Source: Cycas panzhihuaensis (taxonomy: Eukaryota; Cycadophyta). From it: 64,000 bases of DNA. The DNA is taken from positions 200,763,741 through 200,827,740 of the forward strand of contig CM041465.1 in assembly GCA_023213395.1 (NCBI GenBank), given 5' to 3'. A model generated the notes under the pieces. That model did not search any database. It was not told the DNA's origin and was given only the letters and a program-made list of their open reading frames with translations. How positions within the stretch are numbered: the stretch's first letter is position 1; the number at the start of each line of letters is the position of its first letter. Of this stretch, positions 10,410 to 22,339 are shown in pieces. Both the position numbers and the translations under genes were made by a program.

Positions 10410-10424
10410 TGCCAAGGGGATAAA
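10410..10424 (+). other. Tat3 polypurine tract
   Basis: GCCAAGGGGATAAA before TGTTTTACGAAAC. The identical tract precedes the Tat2 LTR on the other strand at 17391-17404. Confidence 0.65.
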
Positions 10425-11600
10425 TGTTTTACGAAACTTTGATCCTTAATTGATTTTCGTTACTATTAATGAGTTTCTTACCCCATTTACTTTTGATATG
10501 GTTAATTATGGCTTGTTTCAAGTTATATTAGGCCATGTTTTAATGAAATACATTATTATTCTTTAGATGATCTATGTTGAATAATGATGATTATATTATT
10601 ATGTTTTTTTAGTTGTTGATGTGTGAGAACTATAGTGATAAAACCTCTCCTTTATAATTATTCAACTCACTTTTTCTTTAAAACATTCTTTTGTTTTGTT
10701 ATCATCTTTTTAGTTTCACCTTTTAAATCATCCCCTTTTCACTATTTTTGGGCCTATACTTATAGTTTTCACACCTTTTTGGGGTTCTTTTGTCATTGAT
10801 TAAGTTATTTTTATTTAAATTTTGTAATAAAAATTTAATTTTGACCTTCTAATTAGTAATTTTTACTTCCTAATTTATTGTATTTTTGGTCTTGCTAAAA
10901 ATGTAATTGATCGCATTTTATTAATGACGTCACATTTTTTATTGTTAATAAAACATGATTGGTCATATTTTGTACTATCATACATGTAAAATTTTTAATC
11001 AATACACCAATTTTATATGCCACCACCTAGATTCAGTGGAAATTGACTCCATTCATCCCTTGAACTCTCTAAAACCCTAGAGTGTTCATTCATTTGCATT
11101 GTGATGAGCTTGATGCTTAGGTTTTGAGAGTGATTCTTCAAAAATTAAAACATTTTGGCTTGTTATTTTGGAGATCTATCTTAGAAGAAAAGATGAAGTC
11201 AAGGGAAGAAATTTAAAGTTCTATTTGCTATCTTACTATCATATGGATCTTAATCATTATTACTTGTTAAGATACTTAGTTTATTATGATTTTTTTAGCT
11301 TTAGACTTCATATCCTTAGTAAGATCTTATCTACTCTAGTTTCTTCTTGTTTAGATACTCTTTTGATGACTTCTTATGACCAGATTTGCTCCTCTCCTTT
11401 TGTTGACTTCTAAGAAACCTTTATCTATGTTTTTCCTTGGAAAACTTGGCTAAAAGGTTAGCCCTTTATGTGAAATAAAAAGGGTAGACTATTGTGAAGA
11501 AGGATCTATCTCTTCACTATAAAAAATAGCTACTCTCTCCCATTCTCCTCAGGTATCTAGGTTTCCCAAGAGATCTAGTCTCATCTTTTCTTCGTCTTTA
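10425..11600 (+). repeat. Tat3 3' LTR (about 1.2 kb, right end approximate)
   Basis: Begins TGTTTTACGAAAC after the polypurine tract. It aligns along its whole length, with many substitutions, to the reverse complement of 16300-17390. Landmarks: ACATGTAAAATTT, ATGCCACCACC, AGTAAGATC, TAAAAGGTTAGCCCTTTATG. The CA end could not be fixed. The open frame at 11168-11413 lies inside the LTR, is not protein-like, and is disregarded. Confidence 0.65.
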
Positions 11601-14600
11601 TCTATTGTTGGACTTATTCTTGATTTTTCTTTCTTTTTCTTTCTAGTTTTAAGGAAAAACTTAAGAAGATTATTTATTTTAAAGGGGAGACAACAATTCC
11701 GAGTCAAGAATCAATCATTAGAATAAAAAATTCTGAAACTTGTTGGTGTTGTATTTCTTGCCTTCATCCTTTTGCACTTTCCTCTCATTTTAGGAAAGAA
11801 ATTTAGGTGTTTGAATGATATACTTTTGTTACAATTGGCTTGAATGAGATTCAAGCATCCCATGGTGTTTCAAAACCATGGGTGCTAGAATCTCTTTGTG
11901 TTACTAGTCTATTATCTTTTTGTAAGAAGATCATCTATAGGTAATTATATGTCACTTTTATAGACTGTATATCATTCTTAGTGGCTAAAAATTATTTTTG
12001 AAATCTTTCATTTTCTTTTTTAGTCATTCTTTAAAAACAAAATAACATTTGAATGAGATTAAAAGATTTCTATAAATATTGCATATTGTTTTATATTCCA
12101 TCAAGTTGCATATAGAGTTGCATCTCATAATAGTTACATTTCATGCTAGTTGTGCTTGTTAAAAAAGTGCGTTGCATTTAAAGGATACTTACATCTTTCA
12201 TTTTAGTGTATTTCATTTAAAAAATAAAACAAACAAGAAGTTTCATATGTGATTAATTTTTCTTACTTGATTTGAAAAGAAGGTAGTTAGATCTTTTTGT
12301 CTCTTTGTCTTTTTTTTTATGTGCTCTCATTAAAATAAAAATAAAACAAAACAAAAGGGGGGGATTGAAGGGCATGTTTATTTTTATTTAGGGACTTGGT
12401 TGTTGACCCTTAAAATTAGTCAAAACTAAACATTGATTGGGAGACCATTACTACTGCATAACAAAATGAAAGTGAAGAGGAAGTTCGATATAGATTTTAA
12501 ATGAATACATGCATAATTTCAAGTTATGAATTTTGAATTATAGTTTTAGAATTAGATAAGATTCATAATAAAACTCTTACTTTTCTCTTTTTCTCAACAC
12601 TAGTTTAAAAAATTATTAAGAATAAAATATTCATAAGAATATTCTTGTTAAAATATTTGACCTTGAATAAAAAGTATGATAAACCCATCTTTTAACAATT
12701 AGACTTCTTATTTAGGTTTGATTATAAGGGTATCATTTATTTTTGTTGAGATCACAATAATAAAATAAAGGTTCTAATTTCCTTTAGAGACAAAAAGGTC
12801 CATCTTATATAATGATTAAATAGCATCAAAGTAATTTATAAACTTGAGCCTTATATATAGAAAATAAATCTTGGGCCACTTGAATCAAACCTTAGGGAGG
12901 AGGCTCTTGATTGGTATATAAAGAGAGTCTGAGAATAAATATCTAATTAAAAAATAATAAATTAGCATGTACAACCATATAATCATAAAATAAATACCAA
13001 AATATTAGAAAAAGGTAAATGCCAAACATTGAAGTATCAAATGCTTATATATTAATCCATGTTAAAAGAATGGAAAGGCATACATTTGATATAGTTGGGA
13101 TCCCTATTTATATTCCTAATAATTGGAATTTTAGGATCCAACTTCAATGAAGTATTAATAAAATATTATAACTAACTTTAGTCTTCTTATAATTCCTCCC
13201 TCACTAAGATACTCTATTCTTGAAATCAATCAATCTATCTATTTATAAATACTTTCCTTGCTCTTAATATATCCATATATTAAAATGCTTCACCTATTAA
13301 TCATCTGAAAGGAATTTATGTCTTCTATACACCACCTACTAAAGACATGACATTATAGATATTTGGTCCACCTATATGCCATCTCCTAATGTCATCTCAT
13401 ATATATCCCCTTCCTATTTGTGATATAAGTTGTACTATATAACTTTTAAGAGAGATCTTAGATATAGTAGATCATGGGACCTATATGTTATAAATTCAAC
13501 ATGTTAGAAGTACTATGTTATGCTTTTATATTATACCCATGGGAAATTATTATCAAAATAAGAAAAAGGCTTAGGGATTAGGAGATGAGTTGGGTATGAA
13601 TAAGGGGTACAAATTAAGAGGGATAGATAAGGTTTTGTGGTTATACATGTGTTAGATGGGAATATATGGGACAAACAAGTAGGTGATGTGTTATATAGCT
13701 ACCATCAATAGTGGGACCTAACTTCTAACATATGTGACTAAGGGACTTGATCAATAGTATTAGTCATTAATATTTGTATGTAGGTTGCTTATTCTTACTA
13801 ATGGCATGTATGCTACTTACACTTGCCAATGGAATTTTATGAAGGATGCCTTAACTATCTTTATAAGTCCCTAAGAAATATAGGAGGAGAATTATTATAA
13901 ATATAAAATCTTATATATGGCATATTGTAGTATTTCTTTTGTTACTGTTTTGGTGCTCTTATTCTATAATCCATATTTTTTATTAATCAAGGTTGACTTG
14001 CATTGCTATTAAAATTGTTATTCTCTTTGGGCACTATTATTTAAATATTTATGGTGGTAATTAGGAAAGAGTTGTCCGAAGTAGTATGAAAGCTTGGTTT
14101 AGGGGACTCTTTAGTGGCAACAAGGCAAAAGTAGTAGATTTTTAGCAATCTAATTGGGATTATTTTTTCTTTTTATGATATCTACAACTCTTTCTTTTCT
14201 ATAATATTTTTCTCTCTTTTTGCAAGTAGTGGTCTAGGTAGAAACCTTATTCAAAGGATTTTAAAGTACCCATAGGGAAGTTATCATTGTCATCTAAACA
14301 TTATTGGGGATAAAATAACATATGAAATGAGGTTATATATGCAGTAATACCTAGGCTTTAAACAAAATCTATACATAAAATTGAGCCTCCACATACCCTC
14401 AGGTATATAGGAGGATCCTTGTAGGATTTTTTGAAGCCTTAGAATAGGTGACTACTCTATTATTTATAACCTATAGTACACTTATTAGTGGTTAGTACTA
14501 TGAAGACACTCTTTACAAATATATCAAAAATAGATAACATGATTATAGGTATGGTAATTATCTATTATTAATTCCCTAAGATATTGGGTTGGTGCTATTA

Positions 14601-15303
14601 ATAACTAAGAAGTTTATAAGATAACCTACATAGTAGGCAAGTACCAAGTTAAATGTTTATCTAAGCATTAGTTGTTTAACTTCTATTTTTAAGTTAGTAA
14701 TGAAATTTTCTTAAAACTATCATTTGTAGGTTCAATATTGTTAAAACCCTTATTAATAGACACTATATTAGAAAAATAAAAGAACTCTATAAGATTAATT
14801 CTATAAATATTAACTTTTTATACATGAAACCCTTACCAACAATCCTTACATTACAAAAAAAGAAAAAACAAAAATTTTTACCTACATCATTTTAATGACA
14901 ACATCATGCCCATCATTTTACATTTAGTTTTAACCCTTATTTTATGAAAAAAATGACATATAGGCACCTTATAGTCCCCGTGGCTAAAAGTTTGGTGCAT
15001 AATCATAACTTCATCATCTTAACAAGTATATCACACTTGTCCTAGTATACCAAGTGAGCATCTTACATAATTTTTAGAGTAAACAATCTAAATGCACCCC
15101 ATATAGACTTTCTTGTGATCATGGGGTTAATAGGATATAGATAAAACCCCCTCTCTCCCACAATTCTATATCATATTTTTAAACTCTTTATTTATATTCT
15201 TTCTATCTAATCCAATTTTCTTTAAATCCCTTCTTCTTCCATAATCCCTCTTATTTGAGTCCCTTTCTCTTAACTTATCCCATCAACTTATATTATTTTA
15301 TAT
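11600..15303. other. Long AT-rich region, no gene recognised
   Basis: Both strands were searched for retroelement motifs and none convincing was found. Small structures: two adjacent perfect hairpins (11839-11882); a purine run ending AAAAGGGGGGG near 12350-12363, like a polypurine tract but without a recognisable LTR after it; ATAGGAGGAGAA near 13880, equally unsupported. It may be decayed internal or flanking element sequence, including the leader of the gag at 15304. Confidence 0.4.
11839..11882. repeat. Two adjacent perfect hairpins
   Basis: CTTGAAT-GAG-ATTCAAG at 11839-11855, and CCCATGGT with an 8-base loop and ACCATGGG at 11859-11882. They are back to back. Function unknown. Confidence 0.8.
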
Positions 15304-16250
15304 AATGGCTCCTCCTACTTAGGTAGATCAAATTTTAGTAATGGAAACTTAGTACAACACTTTAAATGATGATATCATGAAGCTATCTAATGAGATTAGG
15401 AAGCTTTCCATGTAAATATCTAATACACCCACCACCTTTAATTCAACTGGTAGCTCCCCATCACCTCCATCCCCCTTTACTATATCCCTACCACATTAAC
15501 ATCCACTCCACCAGAAAATTACCATCCTAACATTTGATCCTAACCTTAATAAGGAGAATGTATAAAACTAGATTAACAAGTTAAAGTCATACCTCTCTCT
15601 GATACCTATATCACTAGATGATAAATTAACCTTTACCTCTATATAACTTTAAGGAAAAACATATTATTAGCTCTATTGGTGGTAATGTGAGAATCCCATC
15701 AACCAAATGTGGGACTTATTTTATCAATGTTCCTTCGATTAGTATGAAGATATATGGAATCAATCCTTCTTTAGTTAGCTTACCTATCTTAAATAACCAA
15801 CATTGATTGAAGAATTCTATGCCCTACATAAACAAGTTTCTCAATCCCTTGATTAATAAACCATCATTGATGTATAGATAGAGAGAGAGAGACTTAAGGG
15901 CCACATACAAATATGCCTTAAGCTTATTCCTTTAATGACTACTAGGGAAGCCATATCCATGGAAAATGAGATTAAAATAGACTTTATGATATAATGATTA
16001 ACTATTTTCTAGTAAGATCCTCCTAGGTACTAGCGCCCTTATTCTAGAAGTCAATAATTCCTATACTCATGTACATATGATATACAATGCTTAAGAACAA
16101 ACTCTCCTTTAAATCAATTGCATGTTTTTGTAGTCAAAGTAAATAGGCATTAAGAGTTTAACCTCTACATCAAGTGCTAAGTAAAATGGTCCCTTAATTA
16201 TAGCAATGTTTATAATGCTAGTAGATGGCCTTCAACAACAATCCAAAGAG
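15304..16250 (+). pseudogene. Ty3/gypsy gag remnant
   Basis: Read from the ATG at 15304 (MAPPT..VDQILVMET), it gives NDDIMKLSNEIRKLS, a proline- and serine-rich linker, ITILTFDPNLNKENV, INKLKSYLSLIPISLDDKLTF and, near 15740-15960, EEFYALHKQVSQSL followed by IPLMTTREAISMENEI. This layout (F.DP....W...L......P...KLTFT and P.T..EAI) is that of a gypsy capsid. Nearly every expected Gln or Trp is a stop. It differs from the Tat1 gag, so it comes from another gypsy lineage. It appears to be cut on the right by the Tat2 LTR. Confidence 0.55.
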
Positions 16251-16259
16251 GCCAAACAA

Positions 16260-17390
16260 TGCCAAATAGGAACAACAATCTAACTAAAATATAGGTTGCT
16301 ATGAAAGAGTAGGAAGAAGTAGCTAGATGTATGGCAAAGAGATGACCATACTCCACCCTAGTCTATCCTTAAGGAAACCCATAAAGGGTAGAACTTTTAG
16401 CATATATTTCAATTCTAAAAGTCTAAAAAATAATCCAACAATAATCAGCCAATGAAAAGAAATAATTCTAAGCTAAAATTACCTTCAAGACAGCATGAAA
16501 CAAGCTTGAAAGCCCATAGGAAAGATCTTACCAACTCCAAGGAAGTTTGAAGCAAAAATTGATGAAGATCCAAAGAGATAAAAGCTTAGACCATCAATAA
16601 TTGAGTAGTAGTAGCACAACAATAAAACTTCTTTGAGATTTCACCTAATAACTTCAAAAAATCAAGTCTCCAAGAACCACATCAATAGTCCTTAAGAATT
16701 CTCTAAGAAGTTCACAAAATCTCTCAATGAAAGAGCAAGAATCACTTCTTCCTCTCTAATTCTCAACTTTCTTTCCTACTATATTTCTCTCCCTTTCTCA
16801 TCAAAAACTATGATCAATAATCCCTTTATAACACTTTTGGGCATTGAGAGAGTCAAATCCCATCAAATTTGGGTGGTGGCATGTAAAATTTTGGTGTGGT
16901 AGCTAAATTTTACATGCATGCAGTTAAAAATATGGTGATTAGTTAGAAGGCAAAAATAACTCATTAAAAAGATCAAAAAATATTTTTTATTAATAAATTA
17001 AGGCATAAATGACTTTATTAATGAGGAGAGGGGCCCAAAACATGATGAAAATAATAAACACAAGCCCAAAAATGATAAAAAAATTAGGTGAAATCAAGGA
17101 TTAAAAAAATTTTAAAATAACAAACTTTGAAAGAAGCATAGGGTTAAGTTAGTCATAAAGAAAACTTTGTTGCCATAGTTTACATCATCTATGGAATGAT
17201 AAGAATACAAGCTATAATATCATTTATTACATTTCATCAATTAATAATCACACACCATTTCAACAAAACGAGACCCAATCCATCAAGTAGAATCAACATA
17301 CATCAATCACTACTAATAAAACCATATAACATGTATCAATTTACTAACATAATATAAATACAACTAAGGAGGCCAAGTTTTGGTGAAACA
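16260..17390 (-). repeat. Tat2 3' LTR (about 1.1 kb, left end approximate)
   Basis: On the minus strand it begins TGTTTCACCAAAAC right after the polypurine tract and aligns with the Tat3 LTR at 10425-11600 in opposite orientation. The CA end lies near 16260-16300, where the gag remnant on the other strand begins, but is not resolved. Confidence 0.65.
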
Positions 17391-17404
17391 TTTATCCCCT
17401 TGGC
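17391..17404 (-). other. Tat2 polypurine tract
   Basis: The minus strand reads GCCAAGGGGATAAA directly before the LTR start. It is identical to the Tat3 tract at 10411-10424. Confidence 0.65.
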
Positions 17405-17635
17405 ACTTGAGGCTCCTATTCTAAAAAGAGACATAAGATGGTAAGATGTGGTAATGATGTGAGTATTTGTTGCTCTAGAGAAAGTGATAGGGACTAATGA
17501 AATGTATGGATGATGGAGTACTATTTTTTATGGTGGGATGAAATCTATAATATAACTTGAGTCTAAAAACTTCTATTGGTAGAGTTACTCAAAATGATTG
17601 AGTAGTCTTAACCAAAAGAGGTGTCACTCATATTC

Positions 17636-17805
17636 CTTGCCTAAAAGGACTAGGCATCTATCAAATTACCTAAGAGGACTTGGTATCAATCACGTTACCC
17701 AAAAAGGGCTGGGTATTCAACTCTGTACCCAAAAGGACTAGGTATTCAACTTATAAACATCATTATGTTTTTCTTATCACCTAAAAGAACTAGGTACCTA
17801 CTGTT
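17636..17805 (-). repeat. Tandem repeat, about 40-bp unit (Tat2 3' region)
   Basis: Five degenerate plus-strand units built on CCYAAAAGGACTAGGTAT followed by TCAA.TTAC-like sequence. Confidence 0.8.
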
Positions 17806-17824
17806 ATCAAAAACTTACCTAATA

Positions 17825-17930
17825 TTTACAAACTGGATGGGACCTTCACCTTCAAATAAGCACTATCTACTGTCCACAAATAGGATGGGACTTTATTAAC
17901 AAATGTCCACAAACTGGATGGGCTTCTAAT
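17825..17930 (-). repeat. Short repeat with CACAAACTGGATGGG core
   Basis: Three copies of a .ACAAACTGGATGGG-type core at about 17828, 17875 and 17907, between the 40-bp array and the 140-bp array. Confidence 0.75.
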
Positions 17931-17944
17931 ATATATTTGGTTAT

Positions 17945-18430
17945 AGTTTATCTCTCATTAACTGAGTATCATAAGAAAGTCTTTTTGCTAGAGCAAAAGG
18001 ATAGATTGTCAGCTTAAGCTCATTAACAAGTGATATTTTGAAGCAAACCCATCATAGTTTAGCCTTGTTAATGGGGTGAGGTCTTTTAGAGGGTGATTGT
18101 CATCTTTTAACCTCATTAACAATCGACTTCAAAGGGATCCCTATCATAGTTTAGGCTCATTAATAAGTATGGAGGTATCAGAGAAAACCCATCATAGTTT
18201 AGCCTCGTTAATGGGGTGAGGGCTTTTAAAGGGTGATTATCATGTTTTAACCTCATTAACAATCAACTTCAGAGGGATCCCTATCATAGTTTAGGCTCAT
18301 TAATAGATATGGAGGTCTCAGAGCAAGGTCTTATTATAGTTTATACTTATCGACAAGGAAATGGAAGGTCAGAGTTTGTTGTCCTTTCCTAGTTTAGACT
18401 CATCAATAGGTACCTAAAAGCTCAGAGTGA
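17945..18430 (-). repeat. Higher-order tandem repeat, about 140-bp period (Tat2)
   Basis: Two well-matched 140-base units start at 18048 and 18188 (both CCCATCATAGTTTAGCC). Each contains about three sub-units with the plus-strand core TAGTTTAGGCTCATTAAT. Looser copies extend to both sides (17945, 18012, 18335, 18395). The same core in reverse complement occurs in Tat1 around 58290-58350 and 60190-60460, so it belongs to the element family. Confidence 0.85.
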
Positions 18431-19279
18431 TTACTTGTCTCCAAACCTTTTATCCCCCCTATTCTCATTTATATTTGAGCATAGGATGCATTCGTTAGTG
18501 TGATTTATCCAATAAAATATATAATGATTTTTATTATTTTTATACTTTTTCTATTCTTTTATGGTTACATAGTTTTTCGGTATTTTTTGTAATACTATAT
18601 ACATGGTAGTTTATATTCATTCTAGAGTAGAATGGTTTAAGAAAGATAAGGTTAGGGGAGGAATAAAAACTAAAACTAGGAGATAAATAAAAGATTAAAA
18701 TGGGGTAAGTTAAAGGTTTACTTATTCTATTTTCATAAACTTAAAATCATCTGGAATATAAACAGTAATAAGTTTATGAAAGAAAAAGATGGAGTAATAT
18801 AAATCTCCAAAAAGGAAATCCATATAACTCACATCATACTCTTGGTAGATTATATAAATATAGGATAATCCCACACTTATATAATATATCATAAAGGAAG
18901 TAAGTCATTTAGTAAATGAAACTAATCTCACTCAATAAATGACTAACTACCTGAGTATATTAGATTCTTCATTGGCTCCTTCCAAGAGCAAGAAGCTTTT
19001 AAGAACTTGCCCCCTACCAAGATCCTCCATGGCCCAAGATTCCCACGTGGGTCTAGCCCTTTCACATATCTCGCTTAAGTCTCATACCTATCATCACAAT
19101 CTCATGACTACCCAAACCTACAGTCTTACCAAACTAATAGTTTATACTCATTGCAGAGTGGTGGTTTATACTCATTCTAGAGTAGGGTGGCCCCAATTAG
19201 AAGAAGAAAAGTCAATCAATACAATCATCAAGGATTGAGGAAATTATAGCGTCAGCTTTGAGATTAAAGGAACATGGTA
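18431..19279 (-). other. Tat2 spacer between repeat array and second RNase H
   Basis: No coding motif. Scattered single copies of the array core occur (TAGTTTATATTCATT near 18610; TAGTTTATACTCATT near 19138 and 19165). The plus-strand open frame at 18939-19238 has no protein-like features and covers two of these copies, so it is disregarded. Confidence 0.5.
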
Positions 19280-19673
19280 CATAATGGATAATTACTAAGG
19301 TAAATAGGGACAACAATGATGAGGGCTGATGATGCAAAGAAAGGAGTCATAGAGAGTGGACTTGGTACATCCTAACTAACTAATAAATCACAACCTCAAA
19401 ATTGACATACAAAGTAATAGGCCCAAGATAAAAGTAAGTGACATCTGATAAGGCTCCTATAATTGTAAAATATTAAACTTCATTATTGATTGCTCTAGGT
19501 ATAAAGAAACCTGTAAAAAGGAGGGGACTTCCTAATTGGTCATAAACCACCCAAGCAGAAGTAGACGGTCTTGGGTTTCCTCTACTACCCCGATCGATGA
19601 AGATACTCAATGTCATGAGAATGAGAGGATCTAAACTAGGAGACTGTGTGATCAATGAAGGAAGGTGCAAGAA
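19280..19673 (-). pseudogene. Tat2 second RNase H (archaeal type), broken
   Basis: The minus strand reads SIFIDRGSRGNPRPSTSAWVVYD, then FTGFFIPRAINNEV and, past a stop, Y.TIIGALSDV...LYVNFEVVI. The ASP-x-GLY-SER-ARG-GLY-ASN-PRO signature is that of archaeal-type RNase H domains carried by plant Tat elements, additional to the RNase H fused to RT. The first catalytic Asp is present; the next residue is Arg instead of Gly. The EAEY-type Glu region reads E-V-stop-Y, and the third Asp position reads Asn (VNFE). It sits about 1.1 kb downstream of the integrase, the same place as in Tat1. Confidence 0.7.
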
Positions 19674-20777
19674 TCAATCAGTAAGGAGATGGTGGTAGAA
19701 ATAGATCTTTGACTATGATGAAGTAAGAAAAAGAAACCTAAGTAAGATAATTATGATCAAGCTCTCAATTAGGGTTTGATTGTAACTGAGGCCACGGTGG
19801 ACCCAAGCAGCTAGATCTGAAAATCCTAAATGACTCATCCAAATGAACCCAACCTATAGATAGATAGGTGGTGATGAAGCCATCATGCAAGTTGCACTAG
19901 ATTACAAGAGGATGAAAATAATAAACTTAGTTTTTACTTTCTTTCAACTTTTTTTTTTTTCTTTGTTTCTTTTTTTGCTTCACTTTTTCTTTTTTCTTTT
20001 TTTTTTCTTTTTTACTTTTCACTTCCACTTTTCATAAGAACAAGATCATAATTATCTTCTTAAAAAACTCTTCTACTTAACACAATAAGGATTTCTTCTT
20101 TTTATTAAAATCTTAAAAGGGAAAAGGGCCAATCTCTTTAAAGAATAAACCATGAGAAGCAAAAAAGAAAATAAAAAACATGGTGTCTCCAAGTGTGAAG
20201 GGAAAGCAACAGAATGAGTATATGTTTCGAAGGAATAATAAAGAGAACTAAGGATAATAAAAATAATCAACAATTGGTGGTATATGACTGAAAAGGGAAT
20301 CCCAAAGTTTACTAACTAGCAAGTAAAAGTGAGGTCTGAATTAACAAGGTAACAAACTGACAAATAAAAGTAAACTCTCGATGGATGAGTGAATACTCGA
20401 AGCTAACAAGGGGTGTTTCTCTTTCTGATATGAAAGTATAATAAAGGTGGGGATGTAGGTCCTCTTTTGAGTGTAAGACTCAAAGGAGAACAAGATCCAA
20501 ATGATGGTAAACCCACAACCAATGTAAGTACTAGAAAGAGCACATAATTTACATGATTATGGGCAAGATCTATCACAAAAACACCACAATGCTTAACGAA
20601 AGGAAGAAAGTATCAGAAAGAAAGGAAGATTTTTCCCATAATTTTAGCTCATTAGACAAAGATATAAGTTTTCAAGCAACTAATATTTTGAAAAGAAGGG
20701 ATTTGCCCATAGTTTAAGCTTATTAGGTAGGGGTATTAGCTTTAGAGCCGTAGTTTATTCTTGTTGTGTGCATGCTG
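19674..20777 (-). other. Tat2 spacer between integrase and second RNase H
   Basis: Non-coding. It contains a long plus-strand pyrimidine tract (19935-20035, mostly T with C) and array-core copies near 20645, 20708 and 20750. The equivalent spacer in Tat1 is 58270-59650. Confidence 0.55.
19935..20035. repeat. Polypyrimidine tract (T-rich)
   Basis: About 100 bases of almost pure T/C on the plus strand, that is, a purine tract in the sense of Tat2. Confidence 0.9.
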
Positions 20778-21999
20778 CTAAGCATAAAACATTCTCAAAT
20801 ATTGAGAATTAATAGGTCTCTTGAACTCTAATCCTTCCAATGTTGAAATTTGGTAGGCTCCATTAATTAAGTCCTTAATTACCAAGAAAGGTTCTATCCA
20901 TTTAGGAGAAAACTTCCATTGCCTATCGTGCAAATAATCCAATTTCAAAACCTTGTCACCCACATTAAACTTTCTAGGAATAAGTTACCTATCATGTATA
21001 GCTTGAACCCTAGATTTAGACATGGCATTATTTTGTAAGGCTTACAAGTAAGTCGTATCTAACTTCTTTAGCTCCAAAAGGTGAGCTTCCCTTTGGAACT
21101 ACTTATCAATAAATTCCTTCAATGAGATGCATAGAGAAGGAATTTTGACCTCTAATGATAAAATAACTTTAACACCATAAACAAGAGAGAATGGTATCAT
21201 ACCTATAACATTTCTAATGGTAGTCCTATAGGCCCATAATGCAAGAAACAACTAAGAGTGTTAATCCCTATGAGAAGTAGCAATAGTCTTAGCTAAAATA
21301 TTAGCTAAGATCTTATTAAATGCTTCTACTTGGTCATTCACCTAAGGATGATATAGGGCAGATATCCTATGAGTAATATGAAACTTACTACATAGTTCAC
21401 TAAGATGGTGATTACAAAATAAACTTCCATTATCAGTAATGATAATATCCAATATTCCAAATCTATAAATAATATACTAAAGTATGAAAGTAGCGATGAT
21501 CTTTCCAATAACGAAGACTAATAAGATAGCTTCACACCATTTCGTAAAGTATTCAGTTATAGTTAGAATGAATTTATGCCCATTTTAAGATGTTGGAAAG
21601 ATCTGTCCAATGAGGTTAAGGCCCTATTGGGAGAAAGGCTAAGGTGAAACTATGGATTTCATTTCTTACATAGGTTGATGGATTAAAGTTATGTGGGATT
21701 GGCATTTCTGGCATCTCTAGATGAAAGAGTGGGCATCCTTAAATAAGGTAGGAAAAAATAACCTATATGAAGAATGTGTTGGGCCATTGATCAACCACCA
21801 AAATGTCCACCATATATACCTTCATGATATTCTTTTAAAGCAATTAAAGATTCATCAAGTGAAAGACACCTGAGTAGAACTCCATCAAAAGAATGCTTGT
21901 ATAAGGTATCATCTAACAAAAGATACTATCTAGCAGTAGCACGAATTTGTCTTCTCTTCTTTGAGGTAGTAAGAGATGGATTTTTTTCTAACATGGTAT
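20778..21999 (-). pseudogene. Tat2 integrase, truncated by CopC
   Basis: The minus strand starts in the linker before the zinc domain (LLLDDTLYKHSFDGVLLRCL), continues with EYHEGIYGGHFGG and a CQKC-like RDARNANP zone, and ends with an open C-terminal stretch at 20963-20778: GDKVLKLDYLHDRQWKFSPKW...PFLVIKD..NGAYQI, then SQYLRMFYA, the GPY-like end of a gypsy integrase. Tat1 gives GDKVLKLEY...KFNSK...YLVIKDLNNGAYYV at 58090-58270. The catalytic core in between is riddled with stops. The gene is cut at 21999 by the CopC LTR. Confidence 0.85.
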
Positions 22000-22325
22000 T
22001 ATTAGAATAATGCCTATTGGGGCTCATATCTACCTAGGATTTGTTACCCATATTGGAGAGATAATTGAGATATTAGCGGAGATATTATTATGACTCTATG
22101 TCAGACCTTAGCTACACATTATTAGATCTTGGCAACATCCATTCTGATGTTTGTCAATTCCAGTCAGTGATGGATATTGAGTGGTGTGTCACATCCCATT
22201 CACATCCCACTTATTTATCTATGGGGTCTGATGACCTTGTTATTAATTAATATTTCCATTCTATCAGATTGTTAATTTGCTCTTTCATACATTCTCCATA
22301 CTCCCTCTATCCCCTGATTCCATCA
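22000..22325 (+). repeat. CopC 5' LTR (326 bp)
   Basis: Begins TATTAGAATAATGCC (TG start mutated to TA) and ends GATTCCATCA. It aligns throughout with 28537-28872, for example GTTACCCATATTGGAGAGAT. Confidence 0.92.
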
Positions 22326-22327
22326 TT

Positions 22328-22339
22328 TGGTATTAAAAA
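22328..22339 (+). other. CopC primer-binding site, decayed
   Basis: TGGTATTAAAAA two bases after the LTR. It derives from TGGTATCAAAGC by transitions. Confidence 0.8.

Larger units (their letters stand above)
16260..21999 (-). mobile_element. Tat2: 3' half of a minus-strand Ty3/gypsy Tat element
   Basis: On the minus strand from 21999 downward: integrase (to 20778), spacer, second RNase H of archaeal type (19673-19280), tandem-repeat 3' region (18430-17640), polypurine tract and 3' LTR. RT, protease and gag are absent because CopC begins at 22000. The copy parallels Tat1 at 57100-60480 domain by domain. I could not find the upstream half beyond CopC (after 28877), so that part was lost or is too decayed to see. 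Confidence 0.85.

Noticed and set aside
12350-12363. Polypurine tract followed by an LTR
   Set aside because: The purine run is convincing but no TG...CA repeat or partner follows.
17636-18430. Regularly spaced repeats resembling a CRISPR array
   Set aside because: Repeat units are degenerate, there are no unique spacers of constant size and no cas genes, and the same motif occurs in another Tat element. It is a retrotransposon tandem repeat.
18939-19238. 99-codon plus-strand frame
   Set aside because: It lies antisense in Tat2 non-coding sequence and overlaps scattered copies of the repeat motif; no protein features.
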